Below are positions 17,785-25,683 of a stretch of 64,000 nucleotides of DNA, in pieces. The notes beneath the pieces were generated by a model that was not told where the DNA came from, did no database searches, and saw nothing but the letters and a program-made list of their open reading frames with translations. The translations under genes were made by a program, and so were the position numbers. The first letter of the stretch is position 1. Every line of letters begins with the position of its first letter. The DNA is from Tabrizicola fusiformis (GTDB lineage Bacteria; Pseudomonadota; Alphaproteobacteria; Rhodobacterales; Rhodobacteraceae): assembly GCF_013328815.1 (NCBI RefSeq), contig NZ_JABUHN010000009.1, positions 142,584 to 206,583 of the forward strand, written 5' to 3'.

Positions 17785-19191
17785 ATGCTGGATTTCAGCA
17801 TGACCATCGGCGGCCGCAAGGTTGCCGGTATGGAACGCTTTGCCGTATACAACCCGGCGACGGGTGCGGTGGTGGGACATGCGCCCAATGCAAGCCCGGC
17901 TGATCTGGATGACGCCGTGGCCGCCGCCCGCGCGGCCTTTCCGGCCTGGGCCGCCCTTCCGGACGCGGCCCGCGCAGCGGCCTGCGCCGCCTTGGCGGCA
18001 AAGCTCGGGGAACAAGCCGAAGAGATCGCCCGGCTGATCACGCTTGAACAAGGCAAGCCGCTTGGCGCCTTGGGGTCGCGCTTCGAGATGGGCGGCGCGC
18101 AGGCTTGGGCCGGGTATACCGCTGGCCTGTCCTTGCCCGTCAAGGTGATCCAGGACGACAATACCGGCCGGGTGGAGCTGCACCGCAAACCGATCGGTGT
18201 GGTGGGCTCGATCACGCCGTGGAACTGGCCGGTGATGATCGCCATATGGCACATCCTGCCGGCATTGCGGGCGGGCAACACGGTGGTCATCAAGCCGTCG
18301 CCCTACACGCCGCTCTCGACGCTACGGGCGGTCGAGGTGATGAATGGCGTCCTGCCGGCCGGCGTGCTGAACGTGATCACCAGCGACGACCAACTGGCCA
18401 ATATCGGCGCCGCCATGAGCGGGCATGAGGGGATCGGCAAGATCGTGTTCACCGGCTCCTGTGCGACCGGCGAGCGGGTCATGGCCACGGCCGCCCGCAC
18501 GATGAAGCGGCTGACGCTGGAGCTGGGCGGCAACGACGCGGGCATCGTGCTGCCGGACTGTGACCCGGCGGTCCTAGCCGAAGGGCTGTTCTGGGGCGCC
18601 TTCATCAACAATGGTCAGACCTGCGCGGCGATGAAGCGGCTTTATGTCCATGACAGCATCCACGACGCGGTCTGCGACGCGCTGGTGGCCTTTGCCCGTG
18701 GCGTGAAGGTCGGCAACGGGATGGACGAAGCATCGGTGCTGGGGCCGGTGAACAACCGGATGCAGCATGACAAAGTCTCGCGTCTTGTGGCGGATGCGAC
18801 GCAGACGGGGCGGGTTCTGCTGGGCGGCGCGCCAGATGATGGGCTGTTCTTCCCCATCACGCTGGTCGCGGACCTGCCGGAGGACGCGCCACTGATCCGC
18901 GAAGAGCAGTTCGGTCCGGCTTTGCCGATCATCCGCTATACCGAGGTCGAAGAGGCGATTGCCGCCGCCAATGCCAGCGAAAACGGGCTCGGCGGCTCGG
19001 TCTGGTCGCGCGACATCGGCCGGGCGAAAGAGATCGCGCTGAGGCTGGAATGCGGGTCCGCCTGGATCAACCGGCACGGCGCAATCCAGCCGAACGCACC
19101 GTTCGGCGGGGTCAAACGGTCAGGCATCGGCCGCGAATTCGGCGAAGAGGGCCTTGCCGAGATGACCGACATGCAAACGCTGTTCTGCTGA
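17785..19191 (+). CDS. Aldehyde dehydrogenase
   Basis: NAD(P)-dependent aldehyde dehydrogenase of 468 residues. The catalytic asparagine is in ITPWNWPVM, the glutamate in LTLELGGNDAGIVL and the cysteine in NNGQTCAAMKRLYV; GSVWSRDIG and NAPFGGVKRSGIGREFG complete the fold. The start at 17785 has a strong GGGAGGA site. It is first in an operon with a GMC oxidoreductase 12 bases downstream. The likely sequence is alcohol to aldehyde (GMC enzyme) to acid (this enzyme), with the ABC transporter bringing in the compound. The aldehyde itself cannot be named from sequence. Confidence 0.93.
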   Translation: MLDFSMTIGGRKVAGMERFAVYNPATGAVVGHAPNASPADLDDAVAAARAAFPAWAALPDAARAAACAALAAKLGEQAEEIARLITLEQGKPLGALGSRFEMGGAQAWAGYTAGLSLPVKVIQDDNTGRVELHRKPIGVVGSITPWNWPVMIAIWHILPALRAGNTVVIKPSPYTPLSTLRAVEVMNGVLPAGVLNVITSDDQLANIGAAMSGHEGIGKIVFTGSCATGERVMATAARTMKRLTLELGGNDAGIVLPDCDPAVLAEGLFWGAFINNGQTCAAMKRLYVHDSIHDAVCDALVAFARGVKVGNGMDEASVLGPVNNRMQHDKVSRLVADATQTGRVLLGGAPDDGLFFPITLVADLPEDAPLIREEQFGPALPIIRYTEVEEAIAAANASENGLGGSVWSRDIGRAKEIALRLECGSAWINRHGAIQPNAPFGGVKRSGIGREFGEEGLAEMTDMQTLFC

Positions 19192-19203
19192 GGAGGACGC
19201 ACG

Positions 19204-20805
19204 ATGGGCGATTATGACTACATCGTCGTGGGCGGCGGTTCGTCGGGCTGCGTCATGGCCTCTCGACTGTCGGAAGATCCGACGCAGCGGGTGCTGCTGA
19301 TCGAGAGCGGCCGCAAGGACAGCCATCCCTGGATCCATATCCCTGCGACCTTCTTCAAGGTCATCGAGAAGGGCCGCGACATCGTGGCCTATGTCGGCGA
19401 GAAGGACGCCAACGTCAACAACCGCGACAGCATCGTGCTTCAGGGCCATGTGATCGGCGGCGGTTCGTCGGTCAACGCGATGATCTACATCCGCGGCCAA
19501 GCCAACGACTACAACCAGTGGGCGCAATTGGGAAACCGCGGCTGGAGCTATGAGGACGTGTTGCCGGTCTTCCGATCGCTGGAAGACAATATGGTGCATT
19601 CCGACGCCTACCACGGCCAAGACGGCGAGTTGCATGTGTCGGAACCGCGCTTCAAGCATCCGCTCAGTCGTGCTTTCATCCGGGCGGCGCAGGAAGCCGG
19701 GCTGCCCTACAACCCGGATTTCAATGGCCAGGTCCAGCAAGGTGTGGGCTTCTACCAATCCACCACACATGACGGGCGGCGCTGGTCGGCGGCGCAAGCC
19801 TTCCTGCGCAAGGCCGAGGGCCGGGCAAACCTGACCATCCGCACCGAGACCCGGGTGGCGCGCGTCACTTTCGACGGCCGCCGGGCGAGCGGCGTGGTGC
19901 TGGAGGACGGCACCCGCATCGCCGCACGCCGCGAGGTGGTGCTGTGTGCGGGGGCGATCGAAACACCACGCCTGTTGCAGTTGTCAGGTGTTGGGCCCGG
20001 AGCGCATCTGCAGTCGCACGGGATTGCGGTGGTGGCCGACCTGCCGGGTGTGGGTGAGAATTATCAGGACCACCTGGAAAGCACCGTCCAGGGCGAGACG
20101 CATGGCCCGATCAGCCTGTTCGGCGAGGACAAGGGGCTGAAGGCGGCGCGGCATTTCCTGCAATACATAACCACGCGCACCGGGATCATGGCCTCGAACG
20201 TGGTGGAATCGGGCGGTTTCGCCGATGTTTCGGGCACGGGCCAGCCGGATGTCCAGTTTCATGTCCTGCCCTTCATGGTGGGTTGGGCCGACCGCGAGCC
20301 GATTCCCAAGCATGGCATCGCCATCGGACCCTGCTTCCTGCGGCCAAGATCGCGCGGCTCGGTGCGGCTGCGGTCTTCCAACCCGAAGGACCGGGCGCTG
20401 TTTGACGCGGCGAGCTTCCGCGACAGCGATGACCTTGAGGTGCTGGTGCGGGGGGTGCAACTGGGGATGAAGATCCTCGAACAACCATCGCTCGCCAAAC
20501 TGATCAAGCGCCGGGCGCTGCCCGAACCGGGGATCGAGAAGGATATCGACGCGCTGCGCCATTATGTGCGCCAGACTGCCAAGACGGTGTTCCACCCCTG
20601 CGGCACCGCCAAGATGGGGCCGGAGAGCGACCGCATGGCGGTGGTGGACAGCGAATTGAGGGTCCGGGGGGTCGAAGGACTGCGGGTGGCAGATGCCTCG
20701 ATCATGCCGACCCTGGTCTCGGGCAACACCAATGCGCCGACGATGATGATTGCCGAGCGCGCGGCCCGCTTCATCACGGCAGACCGAAAGGCAAAGGCGG
20801 CCTGA
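19204..20805 (+). CDS. GMC-family FAD-dependent oxidoreductase (alcohol/choline dehydrogenase-like)
   Basis: 533-residue flavoprotein. The FAD-binding Rossmann motif DYIVVGGGSSGCVMASRL is at residues 4-21, HVIGGGSSVNAMIYIRGQ is the first GMC signature, GAIETPRLLQLSGVGP the second. The C-terminal catalytic histidine lies in TVFHPCGTAKMGP and the paired asparagine or histidine region in SGNTNAPTMMIAERAA. An AGGAGG site precedes the ATG at 19204. Members oxidise choline, polyethylene glycol, long-chain or aromatic alcohols; this one probably feeds the aldehyde dehydrogenase upstream. Confidence 0.92.
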   Translation: MGDYDYIVVGGGSSGCVMASRLSEDPTQRVLLIESGRKDSHPWIHIPATFFKVIEKGRDIVAYVGEKDANVNNRDSIVLQGHVIGGGSSVNAMIYIRGQANDYNQWAQLGNRGWSYEDVLPVFRSLEDNMVHSDAYHGQDGELHVSEPRFKHPLSRAFIRAAQEAGLPYNPDFNGQVQQGVGFYQSTTHDGRRWSAAQAFLRKAEGRANLTIRTETRVARVTFDGRRASGVVLEDGTRIAARREVVLCAGAIETPRLLQLSGVGPGAHLQSHGIAVVADLPGVGENYQDHLESTVQGETHGPISLFGEDKGLKAARHFLQYITTRTGIMASNVVESGGFADVSGTGQPDVQFHVLPFMVGWADREPIPKHGIAIGPCFLRPRSRGSVRLRSSNPKDRALFDAASFRDSDDLEVLVRGVQLGMKILEQPSLAKLIKRRALPEPGIEKDIDALRHYVRQTAKTVFHPCGTAKMGPESDRMAVVDSELRVRGVEGLRVADASIMPTLVSGNTNAPTMMIAERAARFITADRKAKAA

Positions 20806-20842
20806 GTCCGCCGACCATTCAAACCACGAGGGAGGAACTACC

Positions 20843-22093
20843 ATGACCAAACACGTCCTGCTGCCCGCAGGTTCCATCGCTTTTGCACTTCTGGCCAGCA
20901 CGGCCATCGCAGCGCCGACCTGCGGGGCGAATACCGGCGCGGCTGCGACCGGGGCACCGATCAAGGTCGGCGGCATCCACGGCAATGCGGCTCCCGGCGA
21001 TTTTTCCGCCTCGACCACGGCGGCGAAAGCCTATTTCGACTGCGTGAACGCCAATGGCGGGATCGGGGGCCGTCCGATCGAATATCTGGTCGAGAATGAC
21101 CAGTGGAACCCCGAGATGGCGGCGCAGGCCGCGTCAAAGCTTCTGAAGGACGAAAAGGTCGTTGCCATCGTCGGTAACGGATCTTTCGTCGAGATGGCGG
21201 TGAACGCGCCGCTCTACAAGGAAGAGAACATCATGGCGATGGCTGCGGCCTGCGCCGTGTCGGAGTGCTTCGAAAGCTCGAATATCGTCTCGACCAACCA
21301 AGGGCCGCTGCCCTCGACCGTGGGTGCAGCGCAATACATAGTCGAAGAAAAGGACACGAAATCGGCGGTCTGTATTGGCCTGACCATACCGAATGTCGGC
21401 AATTGGTCCTGTGGCGCGATGGAAGGCTACATGACCTCAAAGGGCCTGACGGGCGCCTCGGTTCTGCTGAACCCGGCAAGCCCGGATGTGAACTCGGGCC
21501 TGCTGGAGGCCGTGGCGACCGGCGCCGATACGATCGTGGTGAACCTGCCGGCAGGGCTGGCCATCGCGTTCCTCAAGGCCGCCGAAGAGCAGGGGCTGGG
21601 CGACAGCTACAAATGGGCCTCTTCGACCCCGCTTTACGACCGCACGGTGCCAGAGGCGCTGGGGTCTTACTGGGATGGCAAGATGTTCATCAACGCCGAG
21701 CTGACCCCCTGGGACAAGGGCGGGCCGGACGCGACGAACTGGCTGGCGGTGCTGGATGCCTATGCCCCGAAGGACGCCGCGCGCGACACGTTCAGCCAAT
21801 CGGGCTTCCTGTCGGCCAAGTATTTCGTCGATACGCTGATGAAGATGGACCCGGCCACGCTGGATGACCGCGCGGCAGTCACGACGGCGATCAAGGCGAT
21901 TACGGGCTACACCTCCGATCTGACCTGCGGACCCTATTATGTGGGCGAGGCCGACCGCCACATGCCGAACCATGCCGGCACTATGGTCGTCGTCAAGGGC
22001 GGCACGTTTGAGACGGTGCGTGACTGCTATGAATACGACAGCCCGTATTTCGCGCCGATCATCGCGCAGGAAAAGGCGCTTGGGCTGCATTGA
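20843..22093 (+). CDS. ABC transporter periplasmic binding protein (branched-chain amino acid type)
   Basis: 416-residue type I periplasmic binding protein. A signal peptide (about residues 1-24, ending STAIAAP) is followed by IKVGGIHGNAAPGDFSASTT and AYFDCVNANGGIGGRPIEY, which is the Leu/Ile/Val-binding fold pattern. Several cysteines (TCGAN, ACAVSECFE, WSCGAM, LTCGPYY, VRDCYEY) could form disulphides. GGGAGGAAC precedes the ATG at 20843. It is followed by a hairpin and then the two permeases and two ATPases. In this operon it more likely binds the alcohol or its carbon source than an amino acid. Confidence 0.9.
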   Translation: MTKHVLLPAGSIAFALLASTAIAAPTCGANTGAAATGAPIKVGGIHGNAAPGDFSASTTAAKAYFDCVNANGGIGGRPIEYLVENDQWNPEMAAQAASKLLKDEKVVAIVGNGSFVEMAVNAPLYKEENIMAMAAACAVSECFESSNIVSTNQGPLPSTVGAAQYIVEEKDTKSAVCIGLTIPNVGNWSCGAMEGYMTSKGLTGASVLLNPASPDVNSGLLEAVATGADTIVVNLPAGLAIAFLKAAEEQGLGDSYKWASSTPLYDRTVPEALGSYWDGKMFINAELTPWDKGGPDATNWLAVLDAYAPKDAARDTFSQSGFLSAKYFVDTLMKMDPATLDDRAAVTTAIKAITGYTSDLTCGPYYVGEADRHMPNHAGTMVVVKGGTFETVRDCYEYDSPYFAPIIAQEKALGLH

Positions 22094-22104
22094 GCGATGA
22101 TCAC

Positions 22105-22130
22105 GGCGCCCGACATCCGGGCGCCCTTTT
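22105..22130 (+). terminator. Hairpin with T-run between binding protein and permease
   Basis: An 8-base stem GGCGCCCG / CGGGCGCC with a 5-base loop is followed by CTTTT, all within the 46-base gap after the binding-protein gene. Partial termination here would give more binding protein than membrane components, as is common in ABC operons. Confidence 0.6.
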
Positions 22131-22145
22131 CGGGAGGGGATGAGA

Positions 22146-23099
22146 ATGCGGGCTTTGCTCATATCGCTGGCGCTTTGGGGCGTGACCTGCCTTGTGCTGG
22201 CCGTCGGCCTCGGCTGGGGCAAGCCCGCACAAGTCGTCGGCATGTTCGTCGTCTCTGGGCTGGCCGTGGGTTCGCTTTACGCGCTCGGCGGCCTGGGACT
22301 GGTGGTTCTGTTCCGTGCGACGGGGGTGCTGAATCTGGCTGCGGGCGCCATCGGGATGTCGGGCGTGATGATCGCCTGGCAACTGGTGGAGTGGGGCATT
22401 CCGGCGCCGCTCTCGTGGATCGCGGGGATCCTTTTCTCATCTGCGCTCGCCACCGGCTACGGGCGCAGCATCGCGCCGCGCATGGCCTGGCGCGAGCCGG
22501 TGGTAAAGGCGGTGGCCAGCCTCGGTTTTGCCCTGATCCTCTTGGGCCTCGCCTCGTTCCTGTGGTCAGACGACCCCCGCAAGTTCGAACTGCCGACCGA
22601 CAAGGCGGCGGTGATGATCCTTGGCCTGAGGGTCACCGTGACGCGGCTTCTGGTCGTGCTGATCGCACTCGCAGCGGTGGTGCTGATCTCTGTCGCGCTG
22701 CAACGCACGCGGCTGGGGTTGCAGATGCGGGCGCTGGCGAATGACCGGCGGCTTGCCGCGCTGATCGGGGTGCCGGTGGTCCGGGTCGAAACCATGGCCT
22801 GGGCGCTCTCGGGAGTGTTGTTCGGCTTTGCCGGCCTGATGTTCGGTGACCTCGTGCGGCTTCAGCCGGCGGTCATCACCTTTCTGGTGGTGCCCTGCAT
22901 CGCGGCCGCCATCGCCGGGCGGCTGCAATCGCTGCCCGACGTGCTGATCGGGGGGCTGGCGATGGGCGTGATCGAAAGCCTGCTGACGCTCTCCGACATG
23001 TTCAAGTCGATCCGGCCCGTCGCGCCCTTCGTGATCGCCGCGCTGGTCCTGATTGCGATGAACCGCGGCCGCCGTCTGACCTTTGCCGGAGAAGATTGA
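22146..23099 (+). CDS. ABC transporter permease, LivH type
   Basis: 317-residue inner-membrane permease of the branched-chain amino acid transporter family, with eight or more hydrophobic segments. LGGLGLVVLFRATGVLNLAAG resembles the LivH pattern ALGLTLIYGVLGVINFAHG, and LQMRALANDRRLAALIGVPV is the conserved cytoplasmic EAA-like loop. ATG at 22146 is preferred to the ATG at 22140 because GGGAGG lies eight bases before it. The TGA overlaps the next start by one base. Confidence 0.88.
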   Translation: MRALLISLALWGVTCLVLAVGLGWGKPAQVVGMFVVSGLAVGSLYALGGLGLVVLFRATGVLNLAAGAIGMSGVMIAWQLVEWGIPAPLSWIAGILFSSALATGYGRSIAPRMAWREPVVKAVASLGFALILLGLASFLWSDDPRKFELPTDKAAVMILGLRVTVTRLLVVLIALAAVVLISVALQRTRLGLQMRALANDRRLAALIGVPVVRVETMAWALSGVLFGFAGLMFGDLVRLQPAVITFLVVPCIAAAIAGRLQSLPDVLIGGLAMGVIESLLTLSDMFKSIRPVAPFVIAALVLIAMNRGRRLTFAGED

Positions 23100-24064
23100 T
23101 GCGACATCGCGCCCTTGCCCCGATCCTTGTTGCCGTCCTTCTGGTCGGCCTTTTGCCCGGCATCGTCGGCGGGCAATGGGTGAAGATATTCACCTCGACC
23201 ACCTGCTTTGCCCTGGCGGCGGCCGGCGCTGGGTTCATGTATGCCCGGCTCGGCATGGTCAGCCTTGCACAGGTCGCGCTGATGGGCGTGGGCGGCTGGG
23301 TGACGCTACGGCTGAATCATGCCACCGGACTGCCCTTCGAGGCGAACCTTCTGGTCGGCGCGCTGGCGGCTTCGGTCCTCGGGATGGTGCTGGCGCTGCC
23401 CGCCCTGCGGATGCGGGGGCTTTACCTCGCGCTGGTCACGCTGATGGTGGCGGGCGCTTTCGAGGTGATCTTCACCGCCTATCAGTTCCCGAACGGCGGC
23501 GCCGGCTTCTGGGGTGTCGGCACCTCGTTTTCCGCCCCGATGCGGCGCCCGCTGCTGGGCGAGAGCGACACGGCTTATCTGCGCTACTGCTTGGCCGTCG
23601 GTGTTCTTGGCTTTCTGCTGATTGAACTGCACCGCCGCACCGCACCCGGACGGGCTTGGGCGCTGATCCGTCGCTCCGAGGCGGCGGCTCTGGCCTCGGG
23701 CGTCAATGTCACGCTTTACAAGACCTGGGCATTCGGGCTGTCGGGCTTTCTGGCCGGTCTGGGAGGCGGCCTTCTGGCGGCGAGCCTCGGGCTTCTGGAC
23801 GCGGCAACCTTCAAGGCCAGCGAAAGCGTGCTTCTCTTCGCGCTGGTCGTGGTGGGCGGCACTCGGTTCTGGTTCGGGGCGATCGTGACCGCGATCCTTT
23901 ACCGGGTCGTGCCGGGGCTGCTGAACAACTGGGGCGTCGATGCCGACCTGGCGCTGGTCTTCTTCGGCGCGGCCCTGCTTCACGCCGTGATCACCGCACC
24001 GGATGGCATCGCAGGCCAGATCGCCGCGCTTTTCGCATGGAGGGCACCGCATGATCGTGCTTGA
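23099..24064 (+). CDS. ABC transporter permease, LivM type
   Basis: 321-residue permease partner of the upstream gene. GMVLALPALRMRGLYLALVT matches the LivM segment GLLVGLPALRLRGDYLAIVT in pattern, and WALIRRSEAAALASGVNVTLYK is the cytoplasmic coupling loop. Roughly nine hydrophobic segments are visible. The ATG at 23099 overlaps the preceding TGA; an in-frame TTG three bases earlier is unlikely. It overlaps the ATPase gene by 14 bases. Confidence 0.88.
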   Translation: MRHRALAPILVAVLLVGLLPGIVGGQWVKIFTSTTCFALAAAGAGFMYARLGMVSLAQVALMGVGGWVTLRLNHATGLPFEANLLVGALAASVLGMVLALPALRMRGLYLALVTLMVAGAFEVIFTAYQFPNGGAGFWGVGTSFSAPMRRPLLGESDTAYLRYCLAVGVLGFLLIELHRRTAPGRAWALIRRSEAAALASGVNVTLYKTWAFGLSGFLAGLGGGLLAASLGLLDAATFKASESVLLFALVVVGGTRFWFGAIVTAILYRVVPGLLNNWGVDADLALVFFGAALLHAVITAPDGIAGQIAALFAWRAPHDRA

Positions 24065-24764
24065 AAACCTGACCGTCCGCTTTGGCGGCCTGGTTGCGCT
24101 GGATGCGATCTCGGCCGGATTTGCCGCGCCGGTGTCGGGGATCATCGGGCCGAATGGCGCCGGCAAGACCACAACGATGAATGTGATCTCTGGCTTCCTG
24201 TCTCCGGCGGCGGGGCAGGTGCTGGTCGATGGCACTGACCTGCTGACCCTGCCGCCCCATCGCCGCACCCGCTGGGGTCTGCGGCGCAGCTTCCAGCGCG
24301 AGCAGATCGCCGATGACCTGACCGTCTGGGAAAACCTGTTGGCGATCACCGACAACCTGCGCCTTGGCCGCCGCGAAGCCCGGGCCGAAGCCGAGCAAGC
24401 GATGGAGTTCGCGGGCGTCGCGGTCATCCGCGACAAGGCCGGGGCGGCGCTGAACACGTTCGAGCGGCGGCTGACCGACCTCGCCCGTTGCGTGGCGGGC
24501 GGGCCGAAACTGATCATGCTGGACGAACCGGCGGGCGGGCTTTCGCCCGAGGAAACCGGGCGGTTGGGCGACCTGATCCTGCGGATCGGCGAGGTCAGCG
24601 GCGCCCGGGTTCTGGTCATCGACCACGACGTGGACCTGATCCAGCGCATCTGTGCGCAGACCCTTGTGCTGGATTTCGGCCGCCGGATCGCCTTCGGGCC
24701 GACGGCGGAGGTGCTGGATGACCCGGCGGTGAAGGCCGCCTATCTGGGAGTGGACCATGCTTGA
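24051..24764 (+). CDS. ABC transporter ATPase, LivG type, with altered signature motif
   Basis: 237-residue ATPase of the transporter. Walker A GPNGAGKTTTMNVISG and Walker B KLIMLDEPAGGLSPEE are intact and the H-loop is in LVIDHDVDLI. Where the family has an LSGGQ-like signature (often LPYGQQRRLEIARAL in LivG), this protein reads LNTFERRLTDLARCVAGG. The helix after the motif is preserved but the glycines are missing. It either belongs to a diverged sub-branch or depends on the second ATPase, whose MSGGQQQ motif is normal. The start at 24051 gives the usual family length. Confidence 0.87.
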   Translation: MIVLENLTVRFGGLVALDAISAGFAAPVSGIIGPNGAGKTTTMNVISGFLSPAAGQVLVDGTDLLTLPPHRRTRWGLRRSFQREQIADDLTVWENLLAITDNLRLGRREARAEAEQAMEFAGVAVIRDKAGAALNTFERRLTDLARCVAGGPKLIMLDEPAGGLSPEETGRLGDLILRIGEVSGARVLVIDHDVDLIQRICAQTLVLDFGRRIAFGPTAEVLDDPAVKAAYLGVDHA

Positions 24765-25455
24765 ATTGTCCGGGCTACAGGTTTCACGCCATGGTCGGCG
24801 GGTGGTGGACGGGGTCAGTCTGACGGTCGCTCCGGGACAGGTGACGGCGCTTCTGGGGGCGAACGGGGCGGGCAAGTCTGAGCTTGTTCTGGGCGTGGCG
24901 GGTCTGATGCCGGTGACCGGAGGGACGGTGCGGGTGGACGGCCGCGACCTGACCGGGCTTACACCGGACCGCATCCGGGCGGCAGGCGTCGCGGCGGTGC
25001 CCGAGGGTCACCATGTCCTGACCCAATTGACGGTCGAAGAGAACCTGCGCGCCGCTGGCAGCCTCTTGCCTGCGGCCGAAATCGCGGCGGTGATGGATGA
25101 GGTCTGGACGCTCTTTCCCGAACTGGCCGAGCGAAGGCGGCAGAAGGCCGGAACCATGTCGGGAGGTCAGCAGCAGATGCTGGCCATCGGCCATGCGCTG
25201 ATGTGCCGGCCGAAATATCTGCTGATCGACGAGATGTCCCTTGGGCTCGCACCGCTGATCGTCTCGCGGCTGGCCAAGGTGGTGACCGATCTCGCCGCGC
25301 GGGGAATGGGGATATTGCTGGTCGAACAATTCGTCGAGGTCGCGCTGCGGCTCGCATCACATGTGATCGTGCTGCGCAAGGGCGCAGTGCGGCTTTCGGT
25401 TCATCCCGACGAGGTGCGGCATGACCGCACCCGCCTGTCGGACGCCTACCTGTGA
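24757..25455 (+). CDS. ABC transporter ATPase, LivF type
   Basis: 232-residue second ATPase. Walker A reads GANGAGKSELVLGVAG (serine-glutamate where serine/threonine-threonine is usual), the signature TMSGGQQQMLAIGHALMCRP is canonical, and Walker B is YLLIDEMSLGLAP with VEQF at the H-loop position, as in LivF, where the histidine is often replaced. It overlaps the preceding gene by eight bases and ends the operon. 228 bases without an evident gene or terminator separate it from the convergent hyuA. Confidence 0.9.
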   Translation: MLELSGLQVSRHGRRVVDGVSLTVAPGQVTALLGANGAGKSELVLGVAGLMPVTGGTVRVDGRDLTGLTPDRIRAAGVAAVPEGHHVLTQLTVEENLRAAGSLLPAAEIAAVMDEVWTLFPELAERRRQKAGTMSGGQQQMLAIGHALMCRPKYLLIDEMSLGLAPLIVSRLAKVVTDLAARGMGILLVEQFVEVALRLASHVIVLRKGAVRLSVHPDEVRHDRTRLSDAYL

Positions 25456-25683
25456 AAGGCTAAAACCCACCCGGTCGGCTGGAAGAACTCCGGCGACGTC
25501 ATGCTTGGCATCGCCACAAACCGGCCCCCCGGCCCGCCATTCGACGGCTCGCGCCTCGGGATGGGCCGGACATGCGCCCGTCGCCGATCTTGGCATCCTC
25601 ACCCACAAGCGCGCGCGATCGCATCCCGCCGCGCGGCTTCGTCAACCGGGTGCGGGGCCCTCAATCCGGTCCGCCGCGCGGTC

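Noticed and set aside
25456..25683. Terminator or small gene between livF and hyuA
   Set aside because: I searched for a stem with a T-run and found none. Frames there are continuations of shadow frames. The stretch seems to be plain intergenic sequence.
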